The notes: generated by a model from the sequence alone, not told the origin. A DNA stretch of 64,000 bases from Bathynomus jamesi (GCA_023014485.1 JAJOZX010009464.1:38501-102500); one strand, 5' to 3'. Shown: positions 22,368 to 34,023, numbered from the stretch's first letter. A program made the numbers and translations.

Positions 22368-22594
22368 GAAGCTAAATTTTCAGTATAAAGGACGTAGAAT
22401 TTTAAGTACTGTCCACTTTAAAAGTGTCCAAATATGACGTATTGAAAGTTCCCTTTCGAGGCACTAATTATATTTGTACATTATACGTTATTTATGTACG
22501 TAGTCATCATATACTGTATTATATATAATTTGGATTTATTACTGGAATTATAATTGGATAGTATACATTTGTTAATATATATATATATATATAT

Positions 22595-22625
<31 letters not shown>

Positions 22626-22976
22626 ACGTTCATAAGTTAAAAAACCCAGAAGCAATTTACGATAATGTTCGTAAATCATAAGAATAAGATGTAGTAATAA
22701 AATAATGCTGTTTGAGTTCGTTAACCCCTTTCGTAATAACAAAAGTCACGTGGCATTGGGCGTTATAAGGTGAATACGAACGAATAATACGAACGACACC
22801 AAACAACAACAAACCGGCTGGTCCCTACGTGGCTCTCTCTTTAAGAAATAAGGTTAAAAGATGTAAAAAATGTACAAAACAAATGAACGTTTCAAAGCGA
22901 ACCAAAGAAGAGACGTTGAAAGAAAATAAAAAACTTTTAAAGATAAATTAAAATTTTAAAGTAAGAGGAAAGAATC
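22365..22976. other. AT-rich spacer with (TA)n
   Basis: A TA run lies at 22577-22625; nothing else is recognisable. Confidence 0.5.
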
Positions 22977-23205
22977 CGAGTCATCAGATGACCTTGGATG
23001 TTACGAAGGAGGTTACACAACCCCATCATTATTTTTTTTCACGGGACATACTGTACAGCTTTACCCGTTATCCGAACCAAGAGTCAGAACATTATCTGAG
23101 TACGCGGAAGATGGTTGCCCATCGAATATCAACAGAACAGACTCAATGTCCGTTAATCTCGCTGATTTAACGGGAAAAGGTGCGTTGCGACGTGGCACAA
23201 GCTAG
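22977..23205 (-). mobile_element. 5S rRNA-derived SINE, copy 2 (decayed)
   Basis: On the minus strand the head CCCGTTAAATCAGCGAGATT and the body tail GTTACGAAGGAGG/AACATCCAAGG match the other copies. It is the most diverged of the four. Confidence 0.65.
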
Positions 23206-23387
23206 TCAGGGGATCAGCCTTTCTCGTAGTTCATTTCGAAAACCAATTGCGACGGACAAAACTAAAACCTATGACATATGAATCAAAAGATACATTGTAT
23301 CTATTTGAAGAAAGTAAGCTATATTTTAACAAAATCTTGGTGATGAGTTTGTCAATTTGATAATTGTCTTCGAAGTATTTAAATTAT

Positions 23388-23552
23388 GGATCACCTGAAG
23401 ATCAGGGTCCCCAGCCTTCTTTAATTAGTCTTATAAGGCTAACTAACGAAAATATCACGACTCAACCTAACCAGTCGTTAGGTCAACTGTACGCCCTTGA
23501 CAACTGGTTAGGTTAAGTTGTGATATTTTCGTTAGTTAGCCTTATAAGGCTA
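23388..23552. mobile_element. F1 palindromic MITE, copy 2 (right arm truncated)
   Basis: It starts GGATCACCTGAAGATCAGGG and follows the family plan through the centre, but stops at CCTTATAAGGCTA, before the outer 35 bases of the right arm. Confidence 0.85.
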
Positions 23553-23997
23553 TTCATTCAAATAGTTTTAGCTTATTTTAGTTCATGAGAATGATATTAA
23601 ATGTACTTATATGATACCATTAATGTATCTGAAAACTATACAGTATAAATATATATTAAGGTAGGTTGATTTTCCGCATTTTTTAGATATCGACTTTGGA
23701 CTAGTCGAGATAGTCAGAGCTTAATATGATAATAACTGACAAAACATTTCAGATCCCTAGCTTTAACCGTTTTTTGAGGAAACCGTTTCGAAAATCGTCA
23801 AAAAATCGTATCGAAAAATATCGCATTTTTGCAATTTTCGGCCGAAAAAACATGCTATTTTCCTAAAAAAATTCTGAAAAAAGTTAAAATTTTATTGAAA
23901 AAAAGTAAAGAAACATGTACAGAGTCAAATAGACACATTTAGATCCCAAGATCATCATAATTTTCGCTGTAAGAGCCCTTAGAAGCAAAGGAAGGCC

Positions 23998-26900
23998 TCA
24001 TCTGGCGCTTAGGGCTTTGGCCAGAATGTGTTTGTGCCTTGATTCGAGTCCATAAACAGTATGGGAAGCTGCAGATGTCAGCTTCACGGCCCTTTCAACA
24101 CTCTGAGAATGTGAAGGCAGATCAGGCAGCTCCAGCTTGGTGCCATTCATCAATGCTTCTTGAAGCTCCTGGTCAGAAAAGTCTTCTGTGAGAGCAGGTT
24201 CACAGATGCCACTTTGAGAAGGGTTGATTAGTTCTGACCAGTGGGTAGCTTCAATGTTGATGGCTGTGATCTTCTTCAGCCTCTTCTTGGTTGGCTTCCC
24301 ACTTCTGAAAGAATAATAATTAATTTATTTTTTATTCCAGTTTAAGATTTAATCCCTATTAGTCTCAGAACTGCTGATTTAAATTAAACTTAAATTAAAA
24401 AAACAAAAAAAAACTTCTATAAATCCCCATAATCGAATTTTTTTTCAGAAAGAAGGTAAGATTATTTCCATTATCAGAGGGGAAGGGGGAATTGGGATAA
24501 GAAAATGTGAAAAAAAATTCGATTATGGGATTTATAGACTCGGGCCTTTTTTTTATTAAATAAATCCCCATAATCAATTTTTTTTTTTCACATTTTTTTA
24601 AAATTAATAAATGCTTACTTGATGGACAGAATTTTCTTGAGAGCAGCTTCTCTCACTTCCAAGTCATCAGACTTCATCATGGAGTACAGCACATTCTCGG
24701 GCAGCAAGGCAAAAGCATTGTACTTCAGGTTCTTGAAAGCAACACCCTGGATTTCTTCAGACTGCTGCTTGATCCTCTGGATCATGTTGAAGATGTACAG
24801 CTGCTGATTGTGGAACTTGCTGTCCCTTTTGATCTCAAACCAACTGACTGCATACACTTCCACAATGAACTTGATGGCCTGGTAAAGCTTATCCTGTAGT
24901 TCTGGAGGGTAAGCACCTCTGGTCCACAGACACATCAATCTAATTGCCAAAGTCAACCATCTTGCATGGTTTAATGGTCCAATTTTCCAGGCAGCAAATC
25001 TTGGGTTGACTTTGCCCCTGGAAATTCCAAGCACATACTCCAAAAGAAGCCTCTGGTCGCTACTGAGATCATTCAGTGTCTCCTCAGCAAATTCCATGTC
25101 ATCCAGGGGGCCACTGAGTTTGGTGAATTCCACTTGTGGCAGATCTTGGTAGTCAATTTCACAGAGTTTTCTCAGCGGACCAGTGAAAACAGTGGGACTT
25201 TTGGTACTGCCATGAAGATGCTTGAAAACAGCTCTGAAAGGAAGCTCATTCTGATGGAGTGAACAGGCAATGGTGTGCAATTTCCGCTCAATTTTATTTT
25301 CCAGAGCTGTTACAAGGCCTCCCTCCCAGCCAGTGTTTGTATTTGTGTTGTCAAGGAGGACATCTTTCAGGGTATGAACACTGTTAAACTCCTCCAAGAC
25401 ACTAGCAACTTCTTCACCAAGAAGAACTCCAGTCGCACCTTTAATTGGGATGACTCTGTGAGTAAGATATGTTCCACTTTCAGTTCCCGGCTCCTTTGTG
25501 AAAGTCAAATGGTGCTCTTGTCCCTTTCCTTTCTTCAGCTTAGTCTTCCCATTTTCATCCTTAACTTCTCTGTACAGCAAAGTGTCCTTGTCAACTTTCC
25601 CATCAACCCCAATACAGACTAACTTTTCCAGACCCTCATTGTGCTTTTCATCACTTTTCACTTTCATTCTAGCTTTTTCCCTGTCCATTTTCGATTTCTC
25701 AACTATTATCTGTTTCACATCAAGGCCAGGCTTAAGCAGGTCCATAGCTTGTAAGTCCAGGAGGAAGGCATTAGCAAGACTTGCCCCAAGATTGGAAGAA
25801 ACATCATCCCTGATCAGTTCCATGGCATATCTAGGGGTTTTCAAAAAGCTGTAACCTACACTTGGGTGCCTCCTTGGCTTGAATTCTTCAGCTTCACCAC
25901 CAGATGGCTGAAATGAAAATAAAAAATAAATTACTAAAGCGAAAATAGGGGAAAAGTAGGGAAAAATATGGGTAAAAATCGACGAAAATGGGCGGAAATA
26001 AGAATAAATTACTTAAACGAAAATGGGGGCAAAAAAGTGGGGAAATAGGGGGAAAAAATGGGTAAAAATTCAGGTAAAAAGTCGGCGAAAATGGGCGAAA
26101 AAAGAATAAATTACTAAAGCGAAAATGGGGGAAAAAAGGGGGGAAATAGGGACAAAAAGTAGGGATAAATTTGGGTAAAAATGGGATAAGATATAATAAA
26201 AAATATATATTACCTCTCCTGATTCTTCTGAGCTAGATTCAAAAGAAATATCTTGTGAAGGTGTGGAGGCAAAAGTGGCCAAATCCACTTCCTGCTGCTG
26301 TTGAATCTGGCTCTGTAATCTTTCTACTTCAGCTGCAGCCCTCTGGTCTCTCTTCACAGCAGCTTTATCCACAGATCCCAGCTGGAAAGAGCCCTTGGGT
26401 CCTATTTTGGCCCTCTGATCTCTCAAGTATTCCCTCTCCTCTAGTGGAACCTGAAATATTAAAGTATATTAAATAGCGGATCTAAAATAAGAGATAAAGA
26501 AATTACAGGAGGAAAATGCAATATTTTTCAATTACAAGCATTGAATTTCCTTCCATTTAAAAGGCACCTAATCGCACTAAGTTAGGCCAGTTAAAAGTTA
26601 AAAAAATAATAGCATTACCTTCTTACTGGGAGGACAAGTGCAGATTATGTGCTGTGTTTGACAATTTTCTTTCTTGCATTCACAGCATTGTCATCACAGG
26701 GACGAACAGGTAGCTTACAGGTGCAAGTCGAAATGTCAAAAAGTTTATCCAGCTTTTCCTCCAGATTCTGCTCCTGGACTGTAGAAAGAGATTTCCTGTT
26801 TATCTCTTTTGCTTTCTTGAAGCACACTTTATCCACCAATTTCACTACATAATATTCCTCATACAGGGGCAGCCGCGGGTTCACTGCCTGCCAGATCTCA

Positions 26901-27094
26901 ATCACATCCTTTGCTATCATTTTAGCAATATCATAGTCTTTCAAGTCCGGGTGGCTGTTTTGGAGGAAATAACTGTACTGAATAACTTGGCGGAGGGTAG
27001 GAGGCTCTGTTTTATACAAAGGGGAAGGCTGGCCACTGAATTTTTTGGCACTATCAGTTCGAGTTAACACTGCAGACTTCCGTTTTTTACCCAT
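23998..27094 (-). CDS. DDE-type transposase-like protein, four coding exons
   Basis: Exons by splice signals: 27094-26619, 26450-26214, 25907-24619, 24304-23998 (stop TGA). Every intron has GT donor and AG acceptor; a further acceptor (TTTATTTTCAG) lies just upstream of the ATG, implying a 5'-UTR intron. About 770 codons. Exon 1 is basic (MGKKRKSAVL), then a predicted helical region, then a Cys cluster. Exon 2 has DQRAKIGPKGSFQLGSVD and a Q-rich coil. Exon 3 has CIGVDGKVD, DNTNTNTGWEGG, IACSLHQNELPFR (C-x2-H), then NHARWLTLAIRL. Exon 4 has PSHSQSVERAVKLTSAAS. Similar proteins are widespread in invertebrates (recalled, not searched). The C-x2-H after a DN block fits hAT/Kolobok-like DDE folds. 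A one-base shift near 26680 breaks exon 1; otherwise the frame is open. Confidence 0.75.
25920..26190. repeat. Intronic degenerate repeat of transposon gene
   Basis: The intron between exons 2 and 3 holds four loose copies of a unit with AATAAATTACTAAAGCGAAA and GGGGxAAAAxxGGG. It looks like a slippage-prone minisatellite. Confidence 0.75.
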
Positions 27095-27639
27095 TTTTAT
27101 GAAATATCTGAAAATAAACACAATTAAATGAACGCATCATAAAATAACTTAATTTAATACACATTTTATAGGTAAATATCATTAAAAAATACAAAATAAT
27201 ACACTAATTAACATCTATAATGCATTTACAATAAGTTTCAAGCATCGTTTTGTTAAAAAAGCCGAATTTTAATTGATTATTTTGATGAAATAAGGTCCGA
27301 TATTTTGTTTGTTTACATTGCGCGAATGCCGCGCGCGCAATTTTACGCGTAAAATTCGGCAATTTTACAACTTAAAAATAATTAATAATCCTCAAAAAAT
27401 ACAATCATTCTCACAAATATGAGTTGGTGCAAAGTTTTTTATACATTAATACCTTTCTATCTAGACTAGTCCAAGATCACAGTTCCAAAATCAACCTACC
27501 CTAAATTATATATTTAAGTGAAATGCTACCACTGGCTCGAGTGCAGGGAGTTAATGCATAAAACACCTCCGGACTCGAAATCGTTATGTTCCGTCGGGTG
27601 TTAAAATATGCGTCAAATTGTGTTAATTTTTTACCTTGT

Positions 27640-27716
27640 CCTAGCGCTGTGGTCAGCGCCCGCGACTTCTACTCCAGAGATACTGGGTTTGAATCCTGGT
27701 GGGGTTAATTTTGCAT
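27640..27716 (+). other. tRNA-like module (A and B boxes)
   Basis: TAGCGCTGTGGTCAGCGCCC and GGGTTTGAATCCTGG have A- and B-box character, but acceptor pairing is poor. Probably a SINE head; no second copy in the window. Confidence 0.4.
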
Positions 27717-27761
27717 TATTGAAAACCATGCGTGTTTACGCGTGATATTCCATATAATATA

Positions 27762-27845
27762 CAGGGTGTCCCATAAGTCGGGTCTCATAGGAAAATTTAA
27801 TTTAAAATAAATTTTCCAATGAAACCGGACTTATGGGACACCCTC
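27762..27845. mobile_element. mariner-type MITE, GTCCCATAAGTC family, copy 2
   Basis: Ends CAGGGTGTCCCATAAGTCGG and CCGGACTTATGGGACACCCT enclose a short AT core: an 84-bp near-perfect palindrome. Confidence 0.85.
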
Positions 27846-27846
27846 G

Positions 27847-27883
<37 letters not shown>

Positions 27884-27887
27884 TTAA

Positions 27888-28090
27888 TTGGGTTGTTTAA
27901 CCTCCTTCGCAACATCTGAGGTCATATGACGAGGGGACCTACAGCTTTACGTGGGATCTGAACTACGGGTCGCTACATAATCTGGGCGCAGGACGGTCTC
28001 CCATCCAACTACTACCCAGACCCAATGTCGCTTAACTTCGCTGATCTCAGAGAAGCGGTGTTACGACATCGGCCACTACGTAGCCCTATA
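27888..28090 (-). mobile_element. 5S rRNA-derived SINE, copy 3
   Basis: On the minus strand the head reads GATCAGCGAAGTTAAGCGAC and TTGGATGGGAGACCG, close to 5S internal promoter regions. The body has ATGTAGCGACCCGTAGTTCA and the tail GATGTTGCGAAGGAGGTT. It is the best preserved copy. Confidence 0.85.
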
Positions 28091-28097
28091 CATATAT

Positions 28098-28134
<37 letters not shown>

Positions 28135-28338
28135 CTTTGTGAGCAGCTTGATAGTTGATTTGTCAAATATGTATCCTTTGATGGGAGTAATTTGGAATTT
28201 AATATGAATTCATAAAATTGTTATCGGATTTTCGAGGAAAAGTACAAATAATTTTGGCAACTTTGAAACGATATCAAAATTATCATAAAACGTATTGAAC
28301 AATTTCGCTGCTTTGCTTTATTGACCTCTTCCTCCGGT

Positions 28339-28378
<40 letters not shown>
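28098..28378. repeat. (GA)n and (CA)n microsatellites
   Basis: A GA run at 28101-28132 and a CA run at 28341-28378 with unremarkable DNA between. Confidence 0.9.
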
Positions 28379-28380
<2 letters not shown>

Positions 28381-28870
28381 ATACACTTTTTCTTAGTTCG
28401 TCTTTGCGTGTGTGTTACACAAAATAAATTACACAACTTTATTAAATAATATTTGAGCTTTCTGATTGATCCCAAAATTCTCAAAGAAAAATTGCAAATA
28501 TGCTGAAAATGCATTTATCGTTTCTAATAATTTCAACAGGAACTACAGTGTATATATATATTATATATACACACACACTTGGCTTGCACAGTGAATCTCG
28601 TGTGCAAAGAAAAGCAGATAAAAAAGGAAGTATTTCTTCGTGTGGTTCGACTTAATTATAATGTAAAATATACTGAAAGAAAAATCAATGAGTGCTTTTA
28701 TTTACAAAGGATATGTATTATATTTGTTAATTTTGTTTATTCTCTTTTTATTTTTTTACTGTAGTATGTGTGAGATGCTTGTAGGAAATTTTGTAATGCT
28801 TTCCTATTTACATATACAATATATACTCGTGTGTGTGTATATATATATATATATTATATATATATATATA

Positions 28871-28974
28871 ACCTTTGGTTAGCTTCCGCCCGAATTGTTT
28901 ATTCTGATGAAGATCAAGCTTTTCACCCCACCTTAGACCTACAGTTTAACTTGGAATCCGAACCACGCCCTACC

Positions 28975-28977
<3 letters not shown>
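28871..28977 (-). mobile_element. Composite tRNA-derived SINE, copy 3 (3' part)
   Basis: It matches the tail and part of the second tRNA-like module of the other copies (GAAGATCAAGCTTTTCACCC; GGAATCCGAACCACGCCCTA). Both flanks are (TA)n, so it is truncated at a microsatellite. Confidence 0.8.
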
Positions 28978-29010
<33 letters not shown>

Positions 29011-30297
29011 ATAATGGCTTGAACGACGGCTCAGGATGGATCTGTGGTCGTCCCCTCTGCAACATCCCACCTCATTTGCTGGATTTGGTGGAGAAGAAAA
29101 TTGGTTTCCACTCTCCTCCTGTTCTCGTAGCCAGCTGTGCGTGGCTGATCAGGGACTCTGCATAAGACCGTGTTCTTGACATCATGCAGGCTGATGTGCT
29201 CAATTCTTTCGTCCGTACGTTAAAGAGTTTTGGGCCTCCTCGTATTCTGAAGGTAGTTTCCTGTGTCGAGTGACTTTTTTTTCCATTGTAAGTATAGTAA
29301 CTTGGCAATATTCGCCTTGCATTTCTTCTGAAACGGGGTACTCTATGTTTCTGGCCCTGGTGCTGAATTCTTTTGTATTTGTGATAGAGCCTAATTAATC
29401 TTCCAAGAACTCTAAATCCATTAATAAATTCCTATCCGAACTTGTATCTGTTGTAAAGAATTCATCTGAATTTTTTACTTTCTTCTCTGACTTTGGGGTG
29501 CTGAACACAAAGTTAAATTGTTTTTTAATCAGTTCGCTCATTCTTTCTCGGTCATTTGTATATCCGGGTTCCACATTTTTTAACGGACCAATACTCTCTT
29601 TATATAGCATTTTTTTTCCCCTATACGTTCAGAAGTATCTTAGGTTATTTTTTTATGTTTTCTGATACCTTGTTTTTCTCTTCGCTTGTCTTGTGGTGAA
29701 TGGATGAATGTTTGTTTCAGGTCCACTTCTATTTCGTATATTTTCTTCTCTAGCTTGAGTCTCTTTGCTTCACCTCTACATCCGTGGATACTTTTTAGGG
29801 TTTGTTTCCTTTGTATAAATAATGTTCTGATTTAATTTTGAGTTTGCTACGTTTTCCTTTTGTTTCTTTGGAACATGTTTCAGCAATATTTAGAACACGT
29901 TTTCGTGAAGTAAATTCCTAATTTACTTTCCTTAAATCTGTATTTACACTTTCCCAATCTACTTTGAATTAATATTTACACTCTCAGATATTTCTTCCGT
30001 CTCTCTGGGATGCGTTTTATGTCTCCTAGTTGCTAACTTTATTTCTATATCGATTAGGTTATGGTCAGAGAAATTTGTGTGCTTTACCTCTTTATTTATT
30101 ATAATGTCATTGTTATTTGTCAAAACTTAATCAAAAACGTTCTCTTTCAAGTCGCTTCACAAATTTTCGTAGTAAGTGCACAATGTTCCATAATATTTAA
30201 TAGCATTATTGCCTGAGTTCTACCATTTTTTTGTAATGTTACCATAGAACTTCTCAACATAACTTCGTCATTTTTCTTTCATATTATAAATGGAGAG

Positions 30298-30868
30298 TTA
30301 AAATCCCCACAAATTAAAGTATTTGGTGCTGAGGATTTTAAGTGATTTTAACATATTTTCTATTCCATTTGTGACGAACTGTAATTCACTTATTGTGGTG
30401 TTTGGTGGTCTGTACACGTTCATAATGATTAGGTTCAATTCCTTTACAACTAAAATAGGATTTTCGACTGTACTGTTTGATTTGCTTACCTTCATTTCAT
30501 GTGTGTATGTGTTTTTTACGTAAATGCAAGAACCTCCTCCTTTCCTAGCAAATCTATCCGCTCTGTATATGCTGTGGTTCTTTACTGATTTCAGTATCTT
30601 CGATACAATTTTCACAGCCTTTTTGGTATTTATGCAAGTGTGTTTCCGTTAGGCATAGGATATCTATGTTGGTTTCCAGAGCTAAATTTTGCAGGTCCTG
30701 TAATTTGTAATCTGCAAGGTCAATGTACAGTCCTTGTATATTTGTGTATAATAAATATATAAGATTGATAATCTTGGCTCTCAGATGTCTTCGATAATGG
30801 TTGTTTTCTGGTCGATATTGATGGCCCCTTTTCAGTGTTACTGGGCAGGACGCTGCATTTAAGAACAC
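30298..30868 (-). pseudogene. LINE ORF2 AP-endonuclease region
   Basis: Two overlapping frames give the APE-type endonuclease of non-LTR elements. TNIQGLYIDLADYKLQDLQN and ETNIDILCLTETHLH hold the catalytic (L-x-E-T) motif. After a frameshift, KGGGSCIYVKN, VVKELNLIIMNVYRPP (the VYRPP block) and NLWGFN-SP (GDFN equivalent, with D lost) follow. The endonuclease nicks target DNA for reverse transcription. The lost aspartate and the frameshift show that this copy is dead. Confidence 0.85.
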
Positions 30869-31079
30869 TGGGGATGCAATACTTTATACCATTGTGGTTG
30901 TTAAATTAAGGTGGGTGTTGGTTGAACGAGATGGCTGTGTATATATTGCTGGGGTACAAGTATACCTACGAAATTCAGTCTTTTCACATTAAAAGGGATA
31001 GTTGTTCTTTTATCGTTCTCATTTCTTCCAAAATATGTACTTCATTGACACTGTTCTTACTTCTGTAATTTAGAGTTTG

Positions 31080-31310
31080 AGTTATTATTTCTATTTCTCT
31101 CCTTTGAGTACCCTTAATACGGGTATTCCATATTCAGACATTTTTCTTCCTTAATTAAATGTCTGCACATAACAAGGTGGAAATAGTAGCAGTTTGCTCT
31201 GTATTCGCAACTTCCATTTCTCATGTAGAAACATTTTAGAGGTGGGTAATATACGTATTTACAGGAGCCTATCTTGTAATACTCGCACATGGTCTGTCTT
31301 TTGGATTCTT
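31080..31310 (-). pseudogene. LINE ORF1-like protein with CCCH fingers
   Basis: The minus-strand frame reads TMCEYYKIGSCKYVYYPP, then CFYMRNGSCEYRANCYYFH, with a clear C-x5-C...H spacing in the second unit, and a third degenerate one (CRHLIKEEKCLN). CCCH fingers bind RNA, a plausible job for ORF1. Upstream sequence (32833-33120) continues the same strand with hydrophilic residues. The frame is interrupted by the hAT insertion and by substitutions. Confidence 0.6.
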
Positions 31311-31311
31311 T

Positions 31312-32824
31312 CAGTGGTGGGCACCGTTAACCAAAAAGTTAACTTCGTTAACCGCTAATCCGTTAACCAAAAAGTTAACTTCGTTAACCGTTAATCCGTT
31401 AATTCGTTAAACATGTAACGGAAGTTACCGATAAACCGTTAACGTTAACTTTTATTATAAAAAAAATGAAAAACACAATATATATATAATTTAATTTTCC
31501 CTCTTCTTCTCGTTCTCCATTTTGTCCATGAGATGCATGTTGCCCTTCATGAAAATTAGCATATCAAAGTTTTCATCAGACAGGGATGATCTCTTGGCCC
31601 TCAGGATGTCCTTGCCCATAGAGAACAAACGCTCCACTGCAGCACTGGAGGGGATGGCTGTGTTGAACTTGATGAACAAGTCCACCAACACTTGCTCACC
31701 CAAGAAGGCAGCATCTGTCAGCAAGTCCTTGGAGTTGGTCTCCAGCCAGGTCTTGACCAAGTTCTGGGCCTTGCCCTTGAGTGACCTGTGGCTTCTGCTG
31801 CTCTCTTTTGTCTGGATGACAGCACTGAAGAAGAACAAGATAAAAAATAAAATAACCCTTACCTTTGTTATTTGGAACAGATATGGCACAGAATATTCGG
31901 GAAGTAATTGCACTGAAATTTCTTCGGTCTTCACAGCAGAGATACTAAAGAGTAAACAGCCTCTGGCGCCACACGCTCACATTTACTTCTCAACGCCATC
32001 TATTATCTCATAAAGAAACTAATTCACATTGGGACTTGAAAGTACCGGCAGGATCAACCGGGTAGAAAATAATTATGGAGATTTTAAAGATGTGGTACCT
32101 AGAAGTACCGCCAGGACATAAAGGGTTAAAGTGAAAACGCTCCCATTGTAAGACATCAATTGACTTAATTTATGTCATCAAAGTGACATGAGAATTGAAA
32201 TCTTACCTGATCAGTTTTATGGTTCTTGAAATGTATCAAGGAGACTACTAATAAGGTACTCACAGACATATTATAAATATACATGACTTACTTGACAACG
32301 ATTATTTTTAAATATTCACTAGCACAAACATGTTGCGCAAGAGACAGACTGCAAATGAAACGAATGTAGTTATTTGTTGTAATTGTTACATATATATTAT
32401 TGAAAGTGCCTTAAAATGCTCGTGATATTCCTTGAAAGAAGTTGAAAACATTCAACTCAAATGGCAAATCTTTCCGCCTGATTTTACAGTCGACCATGTT
32501 TTGCTCAAACCAATGCCATAAATAACTACCATATTGGTAAGACACAAATTGTGGCGACGGAAACAAATATATCGCCTGATTTGCACTGCGGAAATGGAAA
32601 TTCGTTCATCACTATTAACAGTGGCGGATTAATTGCGCACCTGCTCAGCACTGAAAATAATAGAAACTTTAAACGATTTATGAATTTTTGGGTTAACGGA
32701 CTTGAGTTAACGGAAGTTAGTCCGATAATGATTTTCAAAGTTAACTTAAAAGTTAAATCGTTAACGAAAAAGTTAACTTCGTTAATTAACGATTAACGGA
32801 TTAACGGTTTGTGCCCAGCTTTGG
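31312..32824 (-). mobile_element. hAT transposon with 8-bp target duplication
   Basis: The left end CAGTGGTGGGCACCGTTAAC and the inverted right end CAAAGCTGGGCACAAACCG are flanked by a perfect GATTCTTT duplication. The subterminal regions hold many GTTAAC/CGTTAAC repeats on both sides, a usual transposase-binding arrangement. At 1.5 kb it keeps only the last transposase exon. It sits within LINE L1a. Confidence 0.9.
31491..31824 (-). pseudogene. hAT transposase C-terminal exon (dimerisation domain)
   Basis: The exon opens after a splice acceptor (TTCTTCTTCAG) and encodes FIKFNTAIPSSAAVERLFSM, then ILRAKRSSLSDENFDMLIFM, the hallmark of the hAT C-terminal dimerisation domain, ending ENEKKREN and stop. 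In active elements this part forms the dimer interface and completes the RNase H fold. All upstream exons (BED finger, DDE core) are missing. Confidence 0.9.
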
Positions 32825-32832
32825 ATTCTTTT

Positions 32833-33120
32833 ATGTTTTCATCCTTTCTCTTCAATACTACGTCTTCCCTACTCGGTGTTTTATTAGTCTTTGGCATACT
32901 TTCATTTTATTCATGATGTTGTTATCTTGTATCCGTGTATTCCGTTGTCTAAGTATTCTTCTGCTCTTCTCTCTAATCCGTTGTTCTCAGTGTTTTGTAC
33001 CCCATTTTTGTTATTTTCGGCATATTCTGTCTCATCATCATTGTGGTGTTCCTACATGCATCCGTTGATGCATTACTAACATTTCCTTCCTGAACCAAAT
33101 TTTCATCCATTTCCGTTTCT
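32833..33120 (-). mobile_element. LINE family L1a, proximal part split by hAT
   Basis: Continuation of the LINE beyond the second copy of GATTCTTT. The minus strand encodes an acidic/hydrophilic stretch (MDENLVQEGNVSNAS) that would precede the CCCH fingers in ORF1. It ends near a mariner MITE. Confidence 0.55.
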
Positions 33121-33139
33121 TTTTCATAATATATATATA

Positions 33140-33364
33140 CAGGGTGAGTCAAAAGTCTCCATACATAGGCAAAATGGTTATGATAAATAAATGATTATTT
33201 ATTTTTATTTTTTTGTTAACGCGCGTTTGCCATGACTGGGGGGAACGCATCCGTATGTGCATTCAGTGTAATGGTGCCCACATAGAGCATATTTTGTGAC
33301 TTACAAGTGATTGCATAATAAAGTGACCATTTTGCCTATGTATGAAGACTTTTGACTCACCCTG
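33140..33364. mobile_element. mariner-type MITE, 225 bp
   Basis: Ends CAGGGTGAGTCAAAAGTCTC and, inverted, CAGGGTGAGTCAAAAGTCTT, both next to TA. The arms extend to CATACATAGGCAAAATGG. No coding capacity. Confidence 0.9.
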
Positions 33365-33983
33365 TATATATATATATATATATATATATATCCTCTATTT
33401 AAAACTCTTATTTTTCTAGCAGTTATCTCAGGCAGCTTAAATTCATAAGTTATAATGAACACACCTAAGTTTATTCTCTAAAAATCTTATTCAGATAATC
33501 ACAAGTGGAAGTCAAGTTACAAAGTTACAAAGTTACAAAGTTGCATTTACAAAAATGAAGTTCTGAAGAGTGACAAGTAAGATATGAGCAGTCGCTGTCT
33601 GTCCTCTGATAAGAGGAATTTGTAATTACTTCGCGCCGGGGGGTCAAATCGTCTTTCAGCGCTACTAACACTATTGCATATTTATTGATTTATGTTTATT
33701 GATATTATATTCTCTGCTCGCAAATTAGCTAATAACTGTCAGTTTCTATGTAAATCTTCGCGACAGGCCGTGCCCAAACCTGCATACACTGTCCAACGTT
33801 TCTTTATATGGCCTTGAACCGTTTAAACAACAACAATAACAACAACAACAACTTTTGGGCATCAAAACACCTTAAATTTTACCCTTTACTCCTTTCCCTC
33901 ACGTCATGGTGTGACAGATTCTGGAGAAAAATTATTTGTTTACATATAAACAACTATTAGGTACACATGTATCTATGTATGTA

Positions 33984-34023
<40 letters not shown>

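Larger units (their letters stand above)
23658..27502 (-). mobile_element. 3.85-kb DNA transposon with intron-containing transposase
   Basis: The left end AAGGTAGGTTGATTTT and the inverted right end AGGGTAGGTTGATTTT are matched further in by GACTTTGGACTAGTCGAGATAG and its partner containing TTGGACTAGTCTAGATAG, so the terminal repeats extend over about 55 imperfect bases. Between them lies a single spliced gene on the minus strand. The flanks are TA-rich (TTAA left, TAAA right next to GGTAGG), so a TTAA-type duplication is possible but not proven. No close autonomous partner is in the window. Confidence 0.8.
29008..31311 (-). mobile_element. LINE family L1a, longest copy, distal part
   Basis: On the minus strand this holds ORF1-like CCCH fingers near 31310-31080, the endonuclease region 30868-30298, a stretch before the RT (29610-29395) and the family 3' tail ending at 29008 against (TA)n. 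The RT palm and fingers are deleted. A hAT element at 31312-32824 separates it from its upstream part (32833-33120). Confidence 0.75.

Noticed and set aside
27888..28090. 5S rRNA gene
   Set aside because: Only the internal promoter region resembles 5S; a SINE body is attached and shared with other copies.
32811..33079. Plus-strand frames of 62-85 codons
   Set aside because: They are shadows of LINE sequence on the other strand.
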